Below are positions 25,710 through 35,420 of a DNA stretch of 64,000 bases, piece by piece. Below the pieces are notes generated by a model. That model searched no databases. It was not told where the DNA came from and saw only the letters and a program-made list of their open reading frames with translations. This stretch comes from Clostridium septicum (GTDB taxonomy: Bacteria > Bacillota > Clostridia > Clostridiales > Clostridiaceae): the NCBI RefSeq assembly GCF_003606265.1, contig NZ_CP023671.1:62001-126000 (forward strand). The letters run 5' to 3'. The translations under genes and the position numbers were made by a program. Every line of letters begins with the position of its first letter. The first letter of the stretch is position 1.

Positions 25710-27401
25710 TTAAAGTTTTTTGTCTTCTATACTATCCAAATATTTATCTATATTATCGATAATTTCTTCCATACATCCTTCTTTAAAGGGTGATTTAAGA
25801 TTTGCAATTTTAACTAATTCCAAGAATGATTTTGTTCCACCTTCTTTACATAAAGATATATAATCTTTCCATGATTCTTCTTTGTTTTCATTCATTTTTT
25901 CCCAAAATTGCAATGCACATATTTGTGCTAAAGTATAATCTATATAATAAAAAGGAACTTCAAAAATATGACCTTGTTTAAACCAATATGTTCCTTTATT
26001 TAAAAATGAATTTTCACTATAGTCTTTATATGGCAAATATTTATTTTCTATTTTTCTCCAAGCAGCCTTTCTTTCTTCCTTAGTTGCCGTATAATTTTCA
26101 TAAACATAGTGTTGGAATTCATCTACAGCAACACCATAGGGAATAAATGTTAACGCACTTTCTAAATGAGTAAATTTATATTTTTCTGTATCATTCTTAA
26201 AAAATAATTCCATCCAAGGCCAAGTTAAAAACTCCATACTCATTGAGTGAATTTCAGCACTTTCACTAGTTGGCCAAAGAATTTCTGGTATATCTATCCA
26301 TCTAGATGAATAAACTTGAAATGCATGACCAGCTTCATGAGTTAAAACATCTACATCTCCAGAAGTTCCATTAAAATTAGCAAATATAAATGGTGATTTA
26401 TAATCAGCTATATATGTGCAATATCCTCCTGCAGCCTTATTTTTTTTACTTTCTAAATCTAATAATTGATTATTTATCATAAAATCAAAAAATTCTTTTG
26501 TTTCATTTGAAAGCTCTGAATACATTTTAGAGGCTTTATCTAACATCCAATTCTTATCTCCTTTAGGAACAGCATTTCCTGATAAAAATTTTATAGGTAA
26601 ATCATAATAAGTAAAATTATTTAAATTTAATCTTTCCTGCTGTTTTTTAAAAGACTTAATTGCCACTGGTACAACATATTTTTCTACTTGTTTTCTGAAA
26701 ACTTCTACCATTTCTTTATTATAGTCTGTTCTAGACATTCTTATATAACCTAATTCTATAAAATTTTTATATCCTAGTTTTTTAGCTATTTTAGTTCTCA
26801 CTTTAACTAATGAATCATATATTTCATCAAATTTATCTTCATTTTCTTCAAAAAATCCCCAAAGTTTTTCAGATGATTCTTTTCTTATAGTTCTGTCTAA
26901 ATCCTCTGTATATTTACCTATAGATGAAACGTTTAATTCTTCTCCATTATAAATTATCTTAGCAGATGCAATTAATTTTCCATATTCAGTTACTAATCTA
27001 TTTTCTTCTTTTAAATCTTCTATAATTTCTGGTGAGAAACTTTTTAATTTAAGATCTATTAATTTTATAAACTGGTTTCCATACCTATTTATAAACTCAT
27101 TTTTAAATTTTGAGTTATTTATAAATCTAAAGAACTTATCATCTACTTCAGAATAAAGAGGTCCATTAGTATCAAAATATTCTTGTTCTTTATCATAAAA
27201 TTCATCTTTAGTATTTATTGTATGCCTAATATAGCTTAAATTAAACATTGTATCATAATTACTTCTTAGCTTTTCTATTATTTTTAATTTAGATTCAATT
27301 TCTTTAAAGTCTTTAGCTATCTCCATTTCAGTAATTAATTTTAATATAGTGTTTTTATACATTTCAAAATCTGGTCTTTTATATTTATATTTTGAAAACA
27401 T
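25710..27401 (-). CDS. M3-family zinc oligoendopeptidase (PepF-like)
   Basis: A cytoplasmic thimet-type metallopeptidase that cuts short peptides. The zinc site HEAGH lies at 364-368 of the 572-residue reading, with the third ligand Glu in the downstream ESAEIHSMSMEFL helix. The family fold spans the whole chain and the length of about 563 residues is usual. I place the start at the ATG at 27401 because GAGGAAAA sits just before it; the upstream ATG at 27428 overlaps the thioredoxin gene and has poor SD spacing. It forms a two-gene unit with that thioredoxin-like gene. Confidence 0.9.
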   Translation of the reverse strand: MFSKYKYKRPDFEMYKNTILKLITEMEIAKDFKEIESKLKIIEKLRSNYDTMFNLSYIRHTINTKDEFYDKEQEYFDTNGPLYSEVDDKFFRFINNSKFKNEFINRYGNQFIKLIDLKLKSFSPEIIEDLKEENRLVTEYGKLIASAKIIYNGEELNVSSIGKYTEDLDRTIRKESSEKLWGFFEENEDKFDEIYDSLVKVRTKIAKKLGYKNFIELGYIRMSRTDYNKEMVEVFRKQVEKYVVPVAIKSFKKQQERLNLNNFTYYDLPIKFLSGNAVPKGDKNWMLDKASKMYSELSNETKEFFDFMINNQLLDLESKKNKAAGGYCTYIADYKSPFIFANFNGTSGDVDVLTHEAGHAFQVYSSRWIDIPEILWPTSESAEIHSMSMEFLTWPWMELFFKNDTEKYKFTHLESALTFIPYGVAVDEFQHYVYENYTATKEERKAAWRKIENKYLPYKDYSENSFLNKGTYWFKQGHIFEVPFYYIDYTLAQICALQFWEKMNENKEESWKDYISLCKEGGTKSFLELVKIANLKSPFKEGCMEEIIDNIDKYLDSIEDKKL

Positions 27402-27417
27402 ACTTTTTTCCTCTAAT

Positions 27418-27744
27418 TTATCTTTCATATAAATTCACAACCCTTTCTAATTTATTTTTAAGTTCACTTATACTTATATATTTGGATTCTCTTAATGTTT
27501 CTTTTCCATTTACAAAGAATAAAATAGCTGGTACCATAAACATATTTAACTGAGCTACTAATTCTATAGATTTATCAGCTTTAACTTCTGCTATTTTAAT
27601 ATCTTTAAACTCATTTATTAATGATATTAGTTTAGGTTTTAAAGCATTACAAGCTGTACATGTATTAGTACTAAAATATATAATACTTAAAGAATTATTA
27701 TTTATAAATTCTTTAAGTTCATAATAACTATTAATAATCTTCAT
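27418..27744 (-). CDS. Thioredoxin-family protein with CTAC active site
   Basis: A 108-residue single-domain thioredoxin fold. The redox pair is C29-T-A-C32 (FSTNTCTACNALKP) instead of the classical CGPC, and the cis-Pro loop is MVPAILFF. The altered dipeptide suggests a more specialised or more oxidising partner than general thioredoxin. No signal peptide, so cytoplasmic. It is cotranscribed with the M3 peptidase downstream; a functional link is not known. Confidence 0.85.
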   Translation of the reverse strand: MKIINSYYELKEFINNNSLSIIYFSTNTCTACNALKPKLISLINEFKDIKIAEVKADKSIELVAQLNMFMVPAILFFVNGKETLRESKYISISELKNKLERVVNLYER

Positions 27745-27801
27745 TTAATCTCCTCTTTTATAATAATTATTTATTTATTATTATACATATATTTTATATA
27801 A

Positions 27802-27836
27802 AAATAACCCATTTTATAAATTAAAACGGGTTATTT
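27802..27836 (-). terminator. Terminator of the thrE-like operon
   Basis: AAATAACCC and GGGTTATTT pair, extended by TTTTA/TAAAA with one mismatch, directly after the stop at 27839. Confidence 0.85.
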
Positions 27837-27838
27837 AT

Positions 27839-28306
27839 TTACAATTTCATATGTCTACTGTGTCTAAATTTAAATGATTTACTATTATTATAGGACATTA
27901 TAATTCTAGTTACAGTAGATACACATATTATTCCAAGTGCAAGTGATCCTGCTGATGCTAAAGTGTTTATTCCTGTTTCTAAAGATTCCATTATATTTCC
28001 TGTTATTGCTTCTACCATTGTATAATACATACCACCGCCAGGAACTAATGGAATAAGGGCACAAACTATAAATGTTGTAACAGGAGTTTTTAATACTCTT
28101 GCATAAACTTCTGAAAATATACTTATACTAATGGATGCAATAAACAATGCTGAAACCTGTGATAATCCTAATATTAAAATAAATTTATATACAAACCATC
28201 CTATAGCACCATCAATTCCAGCAAAAATAAGCTTTTTACCTTTAATATTAAATAATATTCCAAATCCTATTGTAGCTACGAAAGCTGCTAATGTTTCACC
28301 AAGCAT
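27839..28306 (-). CDS. Threonine/serine exporter subunit, ThrE_2 (YjjB-like, DUF3815)
   Basis: A 155-residue protein with four or five membrane helices and the family stretch ALIPLVPGGGMYYTMVEAI. It corresponds to the C-terminal half of the single-chain ThrE exporters. With the adjacent DUF1212 protein it should form the full exporter of Thr/Ser or related small acids. The start directly abuts the stop of its partner, and its SD (TGGAGG) lies inside the partner's last codons, so the two are translationally coupled. Confidence 0.88.
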   Translation of the reverse strand: MLGETLAAFVATIGFGILFNIKGKKLIFAGIDGAIGWFVYKFILILGLSQVSALFIASISISIFSEVYARVLKTPVTTFIVCALIPLVPGGGMYYTMVEAITGNIMESLETGINTLASAGSLALGIICVSTVTRIIMSYNNSKSFKFRHSRHMKL

Positions 28307-29071
28307 CTATAATCCTCCAAATATATTAATCCATAAACTTAAAACTGCCCCAGTTCCAATAGCTATTGCTATTGCTGTTAAAAATGCATCTGTTCCTCTT
28401 GCTAGCCCAGATACTAAATCTCCTGCTACTGTATCTCTTATAGCATTAGTTATAGAAAGTCCTGGAACTAAAAGCATTATAGATCCTATAATTACCTTAT
28501 CTATATCTGATGCTAATCCAATTTTTACAGATAAAATGGCAAAAAACGCTAAAACACCTGCAGATATACTATTTATAAAAAATGGATTTATTTTAATTTC
28601 ACTACCTTTTATTGTCACATACTTAACTATAAAACCTATAAAAAATGCTGATATTGCATCTACAAATGATCCACCAAAAAGAAATACGAATCCGAAAGCA
28701 CCAAGGGCTGAAAAAAGAAGAGTTATCTTAAATGAATATCTTTCTTTACTTTCTATAATTTTCAATCTATCTTCTAAATCATATATAGATAAATTCTCTC
28801 TCTCTATATTTCTTGACAAATTATTTACCATATCTATTTTATTCAAGTCAACAGATATACTAGATATTCTTCTAACTAAAGAAGATGTATGGCCTTTACT
28901 ATATACAGATACAATAATTACAGTAGGTGTTGCATAACTATCAACTTCCGCTATACCATAACTTTTACATATTCTATCTATAGTTTCTTCAACTCTATAT
29001 GTTTCTGCTCCAGATTCTAACATAATTTTCCCAGCATACATAGCAACATATAGTATTTGATTTATATCCAT
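28307..29071 (-). CDS. Threonine/serine exporter subunit, ThrE (YjjP-like, DUF1212)
   Basis: A 254-residue protein. A soluble N-terminal domain (about 1-110, with GAETYRVEETIDRI and YATPTVIIVS) is followed by five membrane helices. This is the N-terminal half of ThrE-type exporters, normally fused in actinobacteria and split in Firmicutes and E. coli (YjjP/YjjB). Pairs with the next gene, no gap. In E. coli relatives export succinate or dicarboxylates, so the substrate is uncertain. First gene of the unit. Confidence 0.88.
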   Translation of the reverse strand: MDINQILYVAMYAGKIMLESGAETYRVEETIDRICKSYGIAEVDSYATPTVIIVSVYSKGHTSSLVRRISSISVDLNKIDMVNNLSRNIERENLSIYDLEDRLKIIESKERYSFKITLLFSALGAFGFVFLFGGSFVDAISAFFIGFIVKYVTIKGSEIKINPFFINSISAGVLAFFAILSVKIGLASDIDKVIIGSIMLLVPGLSITNAIRDTVAGDLVSGLARGTDAFLTAIAIAIGTGAVLSLWINIFGGL

Positions 29072-29201
29072 ATAATAGCCACTCCTTACTTTAAATATTG
29101 CTTAAAATTCAATTCTATTTATTATACATTCAATAACAAATACTTGTCCATAATTAATATTTAAACTTTTAAAATAATTTTATCTTAAAACTTTAACATG
29201 A

Positions 29202-30614
29202 CTATCTTACTACATTTACCTTATCTTTATATATCCCAATTACATTTATATTGTTATAAATATAATCTTTAATAATTAAAATTACTTCCTTATTTATTAC
29301 TTCTCCTGCACAAAGTAAAGGTATACCTGGTGGATATGGTATTATAGAATCTTTACATACTCTTCCTTCCGAGTCTTCTATATTTATTTCTTCAGAATCT
29401 TTATTAAAGACTTCATAGGGTTCCATCTTTTTTTCTCCAATAAAACTATAAACCTTATTAAAGGACTTTCCTTCGTATATTGAAGATAAATCTAATGCTT
29501 TTATAGCATTAAATATCTTAAAAAAATCTTCATCTGTATTAAATGATGATAACATAAGAACTACTCCCAATTGAAAACTCATTTCTGCTTGAATTTTATT
29601 TTTTCTTAAATAGGCTAAAAGCTTATGTCCATTATGCCCTTTAGGTACTGTAATAATATATCTACTTTTATCAACATTATATCCTTCTATTAAGTCTTCT
29701 TTATCTAATATATAAACCTTTTTTAAAGAATTTATATTTTCTTTCCATTTTTCTGCTAGAGTTATAAGTTTTTCATAATCTTCTTTTCCGTAATTATCTA
29801 AATAATAGCGTCCATAATCTAAAGATGCCATAATTAAATATGATGGCGATGTAGTTGTAAATGCTTTTAAATAAAACTCTAAATTACTATCTTCATTATT
29901 AGTTAAAAGATATGCTCCTTGAGTTAATGAAGGTAACGTTTTGTGTGCACTTAAAACAATATAATCTGATAGATTAACTATAGATTTGGGTAGTTTATCA
30001 GTTACTCCAAAATGAGCTCCATGAGCTCCATCTATAATTATTTTTAAATTGCTACTTTTTAAATTCTTTAATATATTCTCTAAATTATATGTAATCCCAA
30101 AATAATTAGGATAAGTTAAAATTATACCTTTTGGATTTTTAGATCTTTTTAAAGCCTTATAAATATTATCATTATTAGGTGGCAAAAATATTCCATTATT
30201 TTCATCTATATTACCTTCAATATATATTACTTTCAGCTTTCTTAATATAATGGCATTATAAACTGATTTATGACAATTTCTTTCAACTAATATTTCATCT
30301 CCTTCATTGAAAGCTGAAAATATAGCTGCAAGGTTACCACTTGAACTACCATTTACTAAAAAGTATCCTTTTTTTGCCTTGTAATATTTACTAAGTAATT
30401 CTTGGGAATCTTTAATAACCCCCTCTGGACAATGAAGATTATCTAAAGGATCTACTTCTGTTATATCCAAAAAGCCTAAATTTCTTACAAAGTTTTCTCC
30501 TATACCATCTCTTAAAAATCCTTTTCCACACTTATTACCTGGCATAGAAAGTATTAAATTATTTTCTTTATGATACTTTATTAATTCATTTAATAAAGGT
30601 AATTTTTCCTTCAA
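29202..30614 (-). CDS. Orn/Lys/Arg decarboxylase-family PLP enzyme (short form)
   Basis: A 470-residue fold-type I decarboxylase. PLP is held by Lys225 in LSAHKTLPSLTQGAYLL, with IIIDGAHGAHFG providing the ring Asp and FLVNGSSSGNLA the phosphate loop. The C-terminal domain has the family PYPPGIPLL motif. The form is like the short Firmicutes enzymes (YaaO/SpeA type, no N-terminal wing domain) that make agmatine, cadaverine or putrescine. The substrate is not decided by sequence. TTG start with SD AAGGAG. A terminator lies close upstream, so its promoter must be very near or inside that hairpin region, or it depends on readthrough. Confidence 0.88.
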   Translation of the reverse strand: MKEKLPLLNELIKYHKENNLILSMPGNKCGKGFLRDGIGENFVRNLGFLDITEVDPLDNLHCPEGVIKDSQELLSKYYKAKKGYFLVNGSSSGNLAAIFSAFNEGDEILVERNCHKSVYNAIILRKLKVIYIEGNIDENNGIFLPPNNDNIYKALKRSKNPKGIILTYPNYFGITYNLENILKNLKSSNLKIIIDGAHGAHFGVTDKLPKSIVNLSDYIVLSAHKTLPSLTQGAYLLTNNEDSNLEFYLKAFTTTSPSYLIMASLDYGRYYLDNYGKEDYEKLITLAEKWKENINSLKKVYILDKEDLIEGYNVDKSRYIITVPKGHNGHKLLAYLRKNKIQAEMSFQLGVVLMLSSFNTDEDFFKIFNAIKALDLSSIYEGKSFNKVYSFIGEKKMEPYEVFNKDSEEINIEDSEGRVCKDSIIPYPPGIPLLCAGEVINKEVILIIKDYIYNNINVIGIYKDKVNVVR

Positions 30615-30635
30615 TATCTACACTCCTTAACTTAA

Positions 30636-30679
30636 AATAATATAAAGGAATGAAAATTTACTTCATTCCTTTATATTAT
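30636..30679 (-). terminator. Terminator after the M16 peptidase gene
   Basis: AATAATATAAAGGAATGAA pairs with TTCATTCCTTTATATTAT around a short loop, 4 nt beyond the M16 stop. It closes the SCIFF gene cluster. Confidence 0.85.
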
Positions 30680-30682
30680 AAA

Positions 30683-31900
30683 CTATTTACCTAATATTAT
30701 TTCTATAGAAGGTTTTTTTAATACTTTTATTGCAACATCAATTATAAAATCAATTTCCATATCCTCTAGATTATTAATTTCATCTAAATATCTATTAAAA
30801 TCATTAAACATTGTTCCATAAGTAGAAAGTTCTTTAGCTAAAATTATATTTTGTTCTTCTCTAAATAACCTTTTTAATTTAATGCCTTTAATTAATCTTT
30901 TTTTATCTTCTTCAGTTAGCATATCTTTTAAATTAACTATGTTATCTATACAATCATTAATCAACTTTAATGAATAATCTAGATTTTCTTTTGAAGTACT
31001 AAAATTTATCTTATATAATTTTATATGACTTTCTAAAGATATCTTAGTAAGTACATCATAAATAAGGCCATTTTTAGTCCTTAATGTATCGTAAAGAATT
31101 GAGTTTACTCCTTTTCCAAAATATTCATCAAATATGGTTAAGGCCTTTAATTCTTTTTCTGTTAAGTTATGAATAGAATATATAATCTCTACTTTACAAG
31201 TTTTTATACCTTCTCTATAATTATAAAAGATTTCACATTTAGGGCTTTCATATAATTCTTTTTCTTTAAGTAATTTTTTATCTTCCCAACTATTAAATTC
31301 TTCTTCTATTACTTTTTTTACATAATCAAAATTTAAAGAGGATATTACTGCTATTGAAGTATTGCTTGGAACATAATACTTATTATAAAAGTTTCTTATA
31401 TCTTTTAAAGTCATTTCTTTTAAAGTACTTAACTTTCCTATAATAGGATTCTTTAATCTTCTATTACTAAAAGAATTTAGAAAAAGCTTATCTTCAATAT
31501 ATTGATCTAATTCTTCATCCCATTCCTTAAGCTCCTCAATAATTACTTGCATTTCCTCATTAAAACCATCTTCTTTAAACTCTGGATTTACAAGAATATC
31601 TTTAAATAAAGATATTCCCGCTTTAAAATCATCATTTAAAAGAGTTCCATAATAAATTACATATGGATAATTAGTCATAGCATTTTGAAACCCAAAAATA
31701 TCACTTAATTCCCTATTGATTTCAGCTTCACTTCTATTCTTTGTTCCTTTGTAAACCATATGTTCAGTAGCATGGGCTATTCCTAGTTTTTTTCCGTCCA
31801 TAGCAGCCCCTGCGCCTAAAGATATAGAAATAGAAGTTAAACTTGATGTAGTTTTTTTATATACTAACTTTATATTATTTTTTAAGATATACTCTACCAA
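30683..31900 (-). CDS. M16-family (insulinase/pitrilysin) zinc peptidase
   Basis: A 405-residue protein with the inverted zinc motif HATEH at 43-47 and a distal acidic helix EEMQVIIEELKEW that supplies the third ligand. About half the length of two-chamber M16 enzymes, so it probably works as a dimer. No signal peptide. It is 21 nt downstream of the SCIFF maturase gene on the same strand, so it is very likely cotranscribed. M16 peptidases act as leader peptidases or exporters' partners in some RiPP systems; here a role in trimming or turning over the modified SCIFF peptide is an inference. Confidence 0.85.
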   Translation of the reverse strand: MVEYILKNNIKLVYKKTTSSLTSISISLGAGAAMDGKKLGIAHATEHMVYKGTKNRSEAEINRELSDIFGFQNAMTNYPYVIYYGTLLNDDFKAGISLFKDILVNPEFKEDGFNEEMQVIIEELKEWDEELDQYIEDKLFLNSFSNRRLKNPIIGKLSTLKEMTLKDIRNFYNKYYVPSNTSIAVISSLNFDYVKKVIEEEFNSWEDKKLLKEKELYESPKCEIFYNYREGIKTCKVEIIYSIHNLTEKELKALTIFDEYFGKGVNSILYDTLRTKNGLIYDVLTKISLESHIKLYKINFSTSKENLDYSLKLINDCIDNIVNLKDMLTEEDKKRLIKGIKLKRLFREEQNIILAKELSTYGTMFNDFNRYLDEINNLEDMEIDFIIDVAIKVLKKPSIEIILGK

Positions 31901-31921
31901 AATATACCTCCAAGATTCTTA

Positions 31922-33277
31922 TTATTCAGCTTTTAATGCAATAGCACACTCAATTCTTTTCTTTTGCATTTTACAACCAATTTCATATGGTATCTTCATA
32001 TCTCCGTTAAAATTAAAGTTATTAGCTTGACATCCACCACTACAATAGAATCTAGCCCAACACTCTTTACATTTAGGTTTATTATATATATGAGCTTTTT
32101 TAAATTCTTTTCCAAGGCTTGTGTTATAAGTATCATCGTATATAGTACCAAGTTTGAATTCATCTTTTCCTACAAATTGATGACATGGATAAACATCACC
32201 TTGTGGTGTTATTGCAACATACTCAAATCCTGCACCACACCCTGAAATTCTTTTATAAACACATGGTCCACCATTTAGGCTTATGTTGAAATGATAGAAA
32301 TTAAACACATCATTATTTTCTTTCTTTCTTCTAGACATTTCATCATATAGTTTATCATAATTTTCAAATATTTCTTCTAAGTCCTCTTCTCTTAAAGCAA
32401 GGGGATGTCCATTTTCTAAAACAACAGGTTCTATAGAAATTTCTCTAAAGCCTTCATTAATCATAGCCATTACATCTTCATAAAAATCAGTATTAGCTCT
32501 AGTAAATGTCCCTCTTACATAATAGGTTTTACCTTCTGTTCTCTTTTTAATCATTTTCTTTATATTTGGAATAATATCATCATATGATCCACTGCCATCT
32601 ATTTTAATTCTAACATTATCATTTACACACTTTCTTCCATCTAATGAAAGTATTATGTTACCCATTTCTTTATCCATGAAATCCATCATATCATCATTTA
32701 AAAGAGTAGCATTTGTTGTCATTGTAAATCTAATATTTTTTTTCCAAGATTTTTCGTTTTCTCTTGCATATTTTATGATACCTTTAATTGTATCCATTAT
32801 CATAGTTGGCTCTCCACCAAAAAGATCAATTTCTATATTTTTTCTTGGACCACTTCTTTTTACTACATAATCTATTGCTTTTTTAGCAGTTTCAAGAGAC
32901 ATAACACCTTTATTTCCGTTATATTCTCCTTCATCTGCAAAGCAATATTTACATCTTAAATTACATCCATGAATTATATTTAAACATACAGCTTTTATGT
33001 AATCTCTATCATCCATTGAACTGTGAGCTATATCTTCATACTGATCCTTTGAATAAAGGATGTCTTCATCTATAAGTTCCATTATTTCATCATAAGCTTC
33101 TGAAATAACATCTTCTCCATACTTTTTACTAAATTCAGCGATAAGTTCTTCCTTATTTCTCATTTTATCTTCATCAACTAAATCATATACTAATTCATCA
33201 ACTATATGAACAGCACCTGTATTTACATCTAAAATGAAGAAATTTTCTCCTTGTTTGAATTTATGAATTAACGCCAT
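31922..33277 (-). CDS. scfB: SCIFF peptide radical SAM maturase
   Basis: A radical SAM/SPASM enzyme of 451 residues that, in the known family, forms thioether crosslinks in the SCIFF peptide. The [4Fe-4S]-SAM site is C105-x3-C109-x2-C112 (CNLRCKYC). The N-terminal 90 residues form the peptide-binding (RRE-like) region beginning MALIHKFKQG. The C-terminal SPASM region has CGAGFEYVAI, GDVYPCHQF and CKECWARFYCSGGC cysteine groups for two auxiliary clusters. The ATG at 33277 is chosen because SD GGAGG lies 8 nt upstream. It follows the peptide gene, separated by a hairpin. Confidence 0.95.
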   Translation of the reverse strand: MALIHKFKQGENFFILDVNTGAVHIVDELVYDLVDEDKMRNKEELIAEFSKKYGEDVISEAYDEIMELIDEDILYSKDQYEDIAHSSMDDRDYIKAVCLNIIHGCNLRCKYCFADEGEYNGNKGVMSLETAKKAIDYVVKRSGPRKNIEIDLFGGEPTMIMDTIKGIIKYARENEKSWKKNIRFTMTTNATLLNDDMMDFMDKEMGNIILSLDGRKCVNDNVRIKIDGSGSYDDIIPNIKKMIKKRTEGKTYYVRGTFTRANTDFYEDVMAMINEGFREISIEPVVLENGHPLALREEDLEEIFENYDKLYDEMSRRKKENNDVFNFYHFNISLNGGPCVYKRISGCGAGFEYVAITPQGDVYPCHQFVGKDEFKLGTIYDDTYNTSLGKEFKKAHIYNKPKCKECWARFYCSGGCQANNFNFNGDMKIPYEIGCKMQKKRIECAIALKAE

Positions 33278-33308
33278 TATTATATCCTCCATTAATAAAT
33301 TAAATATT

Positions 33309-33342
33309 AAAAAAAATTAGCAGCAGCTTAATTGCTACTGCT
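33309..33342 (-). terminator. Attenuator hairpin between scfA and scfB
   Basis: AGCAGTAGC, AATTAA and GCTGCTGCT form a stem with one mismatch, followed by eight U on the minus strand. It ends transcription after the peptide gene in a fraction of transcripts, which would give more peptide than maturase. Confidence 0.75.
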
Positions 33343-33348
33343 TAAATA

Positions 33349-33486
33349 TTAGTTTTCACATTCTAAGTTTGCAACTGTACATGAAGTCTTACACGCTGAT
33401 TGGCATGAGTTTGCACATTCTTTACATCCAGGTTTAGCTAAACTATTTTTAATATTTGTCTTATTTACTGTTTTTATATGTTTCAT
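33349..33486 (-). CDS. scfA: SCIFF (six cysteines in forty-five residues) precursor peptide
   Basis: A 45-residue peptide with exactly six Cys in the C-terminal half (pattern GCKEC, NSC, SAC, TSC, LEC). The N-terminal leader is basic and Asn-rich, MKHIKTVNKTNIKNSLAKPG. That is the near-universal clostridial SCIFF ribosomal peptide, the substrate of the maturase encoded downstream. Too short for ordinary gene calling. SD GGAGG with 8-9 nt spacing. The mature product's biological role is still unknown in the field. Confidence 0.93.
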   Translation of the reverse strand: MKHIKTVNKTNIKNSLAKPGCKECANSCQSACKTSCTVANLECEN

Positions 33487-33565
33487 ATCAAACTACCTCC
33501 ATAAAAAATCTAATATGAATTATATCATATAAATAGCTTGTTTAACAGTAAAAATTTCCTAAATT

Positions 33566-34732
33566 TCATATTATATTTTTATACTTTGCATATCTATTAA
33601 AATAAATCCTAATTAAACCAGCTACTGGTATAGATAAAATCATTCCTATAGCGCCAAAATAACTTCCTCCAATTAGTACTGCAATTAATATCCAAACAGG
33701 TATTAATCCTACTTTATCTCCTACTATTTTTGGTTGAACAAAGTTACCATCTATTTGCTGATATAAAAGAAGTAAAATAGCTCCACTTACTCCAAGTCCT
33801 AAACTACTAAATATTCCAAGTCCAAAAGCTAAAGCAGCTCCTATAATTGGTCCTACATATGGTATTATATTTGTAAGTCCGGCAACACATCCAATTAAAA
33901 TATAAAAAGGATGTCTTATAAGTAACATCAGTATAGTTGAAACTACCCCTACTATTACAGAGTCTAATATTTCTGCAACTAAAAATTTACCTACGATTTC
34001 ATCTATATCATTAACGAAAATAGTTAATGCCCTACCAAATTTTTTTGGCATAACTACATCTCTAATTTTTTTAAAGTTTTTAAAAAGAACTTCCTTATCT
34101 TTAAGAAAATAAAATGTAAGTATAATAGTTAATATTAGATCTAATATTAAGGAACTAAGAGTAGTTACACTATTTGCAATAAAAGCTAGTGTTTTATTTC
34201 CAACTAAAAATAATTTATCTGTAACGCCTGTAGCTAGTTCACCTGTAGCTTGTATATCCATATTATTTTTATTAAAAAATCCTACTATTTCTTCAATCCA
34301 TATTTTCATTTGTGTTTGATATTCTGGTAGTTTACTAAGTAGTATTTTTATATTTTCAACTATTGGAGGTATTACAAAATTTATAACTAAAGCTATAGAT
34401 ATACTAATAATTACAAACATTATAATTATTCCTAAAACTCTAGAGATTTTATAAATTCTATCGTTAATTTTCCTTTTTGTAATGCTACTATATAATTTTG
34501 ATATTAAATTTTGAAAAAATACTACTGGCTTAAATAATAAATATGAGATAAGAAAAGCATAAAAAATCGGCGAAATCATTCTAAAAAAATTATATATATT
34601 AGATTTTGTAATATCTATTAAATAACTTCCATTATCTATTATTTTATAGCCTAAAAAAAGTAATAATATTGCTAAAATTATATATAATCCATATCTTATA
34701 TATTTACTTTCTAATTTTAGTTTTTCTAACAC
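33566..34732 (-). CDS. AI-2E-family transporter (PF01594)
   Basis: A 388-residue membrane protein with around seven or eight helices, an outer loop of about 100 residues between helices 3 and 4, and the family stretch ILLLLYQQIDGNFVQPKIVGDKVGL. Members include the Na+/H+ antiporter-like and AI-2 export proteins; the cargo here is unknown. GTG start at 34732 with AAAGGA about 10 nt upstream. It lies 80 nt past the SCIFF peptide promoter region, its own unit. Confidence 0.85.
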   Translation of the reverse strand: MLEKLKLESKYIRYGLYIILAILLLFLGYKIIDNGSYLIDITKSNIYNFFRMISPIFYAFLISYLLFKPVVFFQNLISKLYSSITKRKINDRIYKISRVLGIIIMFVIISISIALVINFVIPPIVENIKILLSKLPEYQTQMKIWIEEIVGFFNKNNMDIQATGELATGVTDKLFLVGNKTLAFIANSVTTLSSLILDLILTIILTFYFLKDKEVLFKNFKKIRDVVMPKKFGRALTIFVNDIDEIVGKFLVAEILDSVIVGVVSTILMLLIRHPFYILIGCVAGLTNIIPYVGPIIGAALAFGLGIFSSLGLGVSGAILLLLYQQIDGNFVQPKIVGDKVGLIPVWILIAVLIGGSYFGAIGMILSIPVAGLIRIYFNRYAKYKNII

Positions 34733-34947
34733 TTCTTCAAATCCTTTCTATATTGTTTATACGATTATATACTAAAAATCAAGTTATTTAGTGAACAGAT
34801 TATTAATTTAAGTTTAATTTGTCCTTAATAGAAGAGTCATTGTTATTCTATCTACATGTATTACAAAATATACATAAATTAGTTATTTGTCCAAACTATC
34901 ATTTTATATTATAATAGCCTTATTACATATTTATAGGAGTGATTTAC

Positions 34948-35370
34948 ATGAGATTTTTAAGAAACGCCTATGGAATTGATATTCTTTCTATATTTTTAAT
35001 TTTTTTAGGTTCTATTTTTAATATATTTAATTTAACTAAGATATTAGGTCTTTTATTTGTACTTTTAGCTATTTTTAGATGTTTTTCTAAAAATAAGTAT
35101 AAAAGAAGAGATGAATTAGATAAATTTATTTTTTACTTAAATAAAGTTTTAAATAAATTTGGAAAATCTATACCTAAATCAATTCCTATTATTGATTTTA
35201 ATTCTATATATCTTTTAGTTAATATATTTAAACAGCAAAGAAATAAAAATAAAGGTTATAAAATAACTAAATGCCCAAACTGCAAACAAAAATTAAGATT
35301 ACCTAAAGGTAAGGGAAATATTATTGTAACATGTACTAAATGTAAAGTTAAATTTGATTTAAAAACTTAA
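34948..35370 (+). CDS. Membrane protein with C-terminal zinc ribbon
   Basis: A 140-residue protein. Two closely spaced N-terminal membrane helices (about 12-45) are followed by a basic linker. A C-terminal zinc ribbon has the ligands CPNC and CTKC about 20 residues apart, with GKGNIIVT between. This resembles the rhodopsin-free zinc-ribbon membrane proteins common in Clostridia; I know no function. ATG at 34948 is preferred, with SD AGGAG 8 nt upstream. It runs into a long palindromic terminator shared with the iron ABC operon. Confidence 0.7.
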   Translation: MRFLRNAYGIDILSIFLIFLGSIFNIFNLTKILGLLFVLLAIFRCFSKNKYKRRDELDKFIFYLNKVLNKFGKSIPKSIPIIDFNSIYLLVNIFKQQRNKNKGYKITKCPNCKQKLRLPKGKGNIIVTCTKCKVKFDLKT

Positions 35371-35420
35371 AAGTATAAAAATAGGTTAACTGATTAATCA
35401 GTTAACCTATTTTTATACTT
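35371..35420. terminator. Bidirectional terminator, 24-bp perfect palindrome
   Basis: AAGTATAAAAATAGGTTAAC plus TGAT pairs perfectly with its downstream copy around a 2-nt centre. It follows the stop of the plus gene and overlaps the end of the converging fbpC-like gene, ending transcription from both sides. Confidence 0.9.

Noticed and set aside
28131..28937. 268-codon plus-strand reading opposite the two ThrE genes
   Set aside because: Antisense to two recognised exporter subunits; Pro/Thr/Ile-rich, no start signals.
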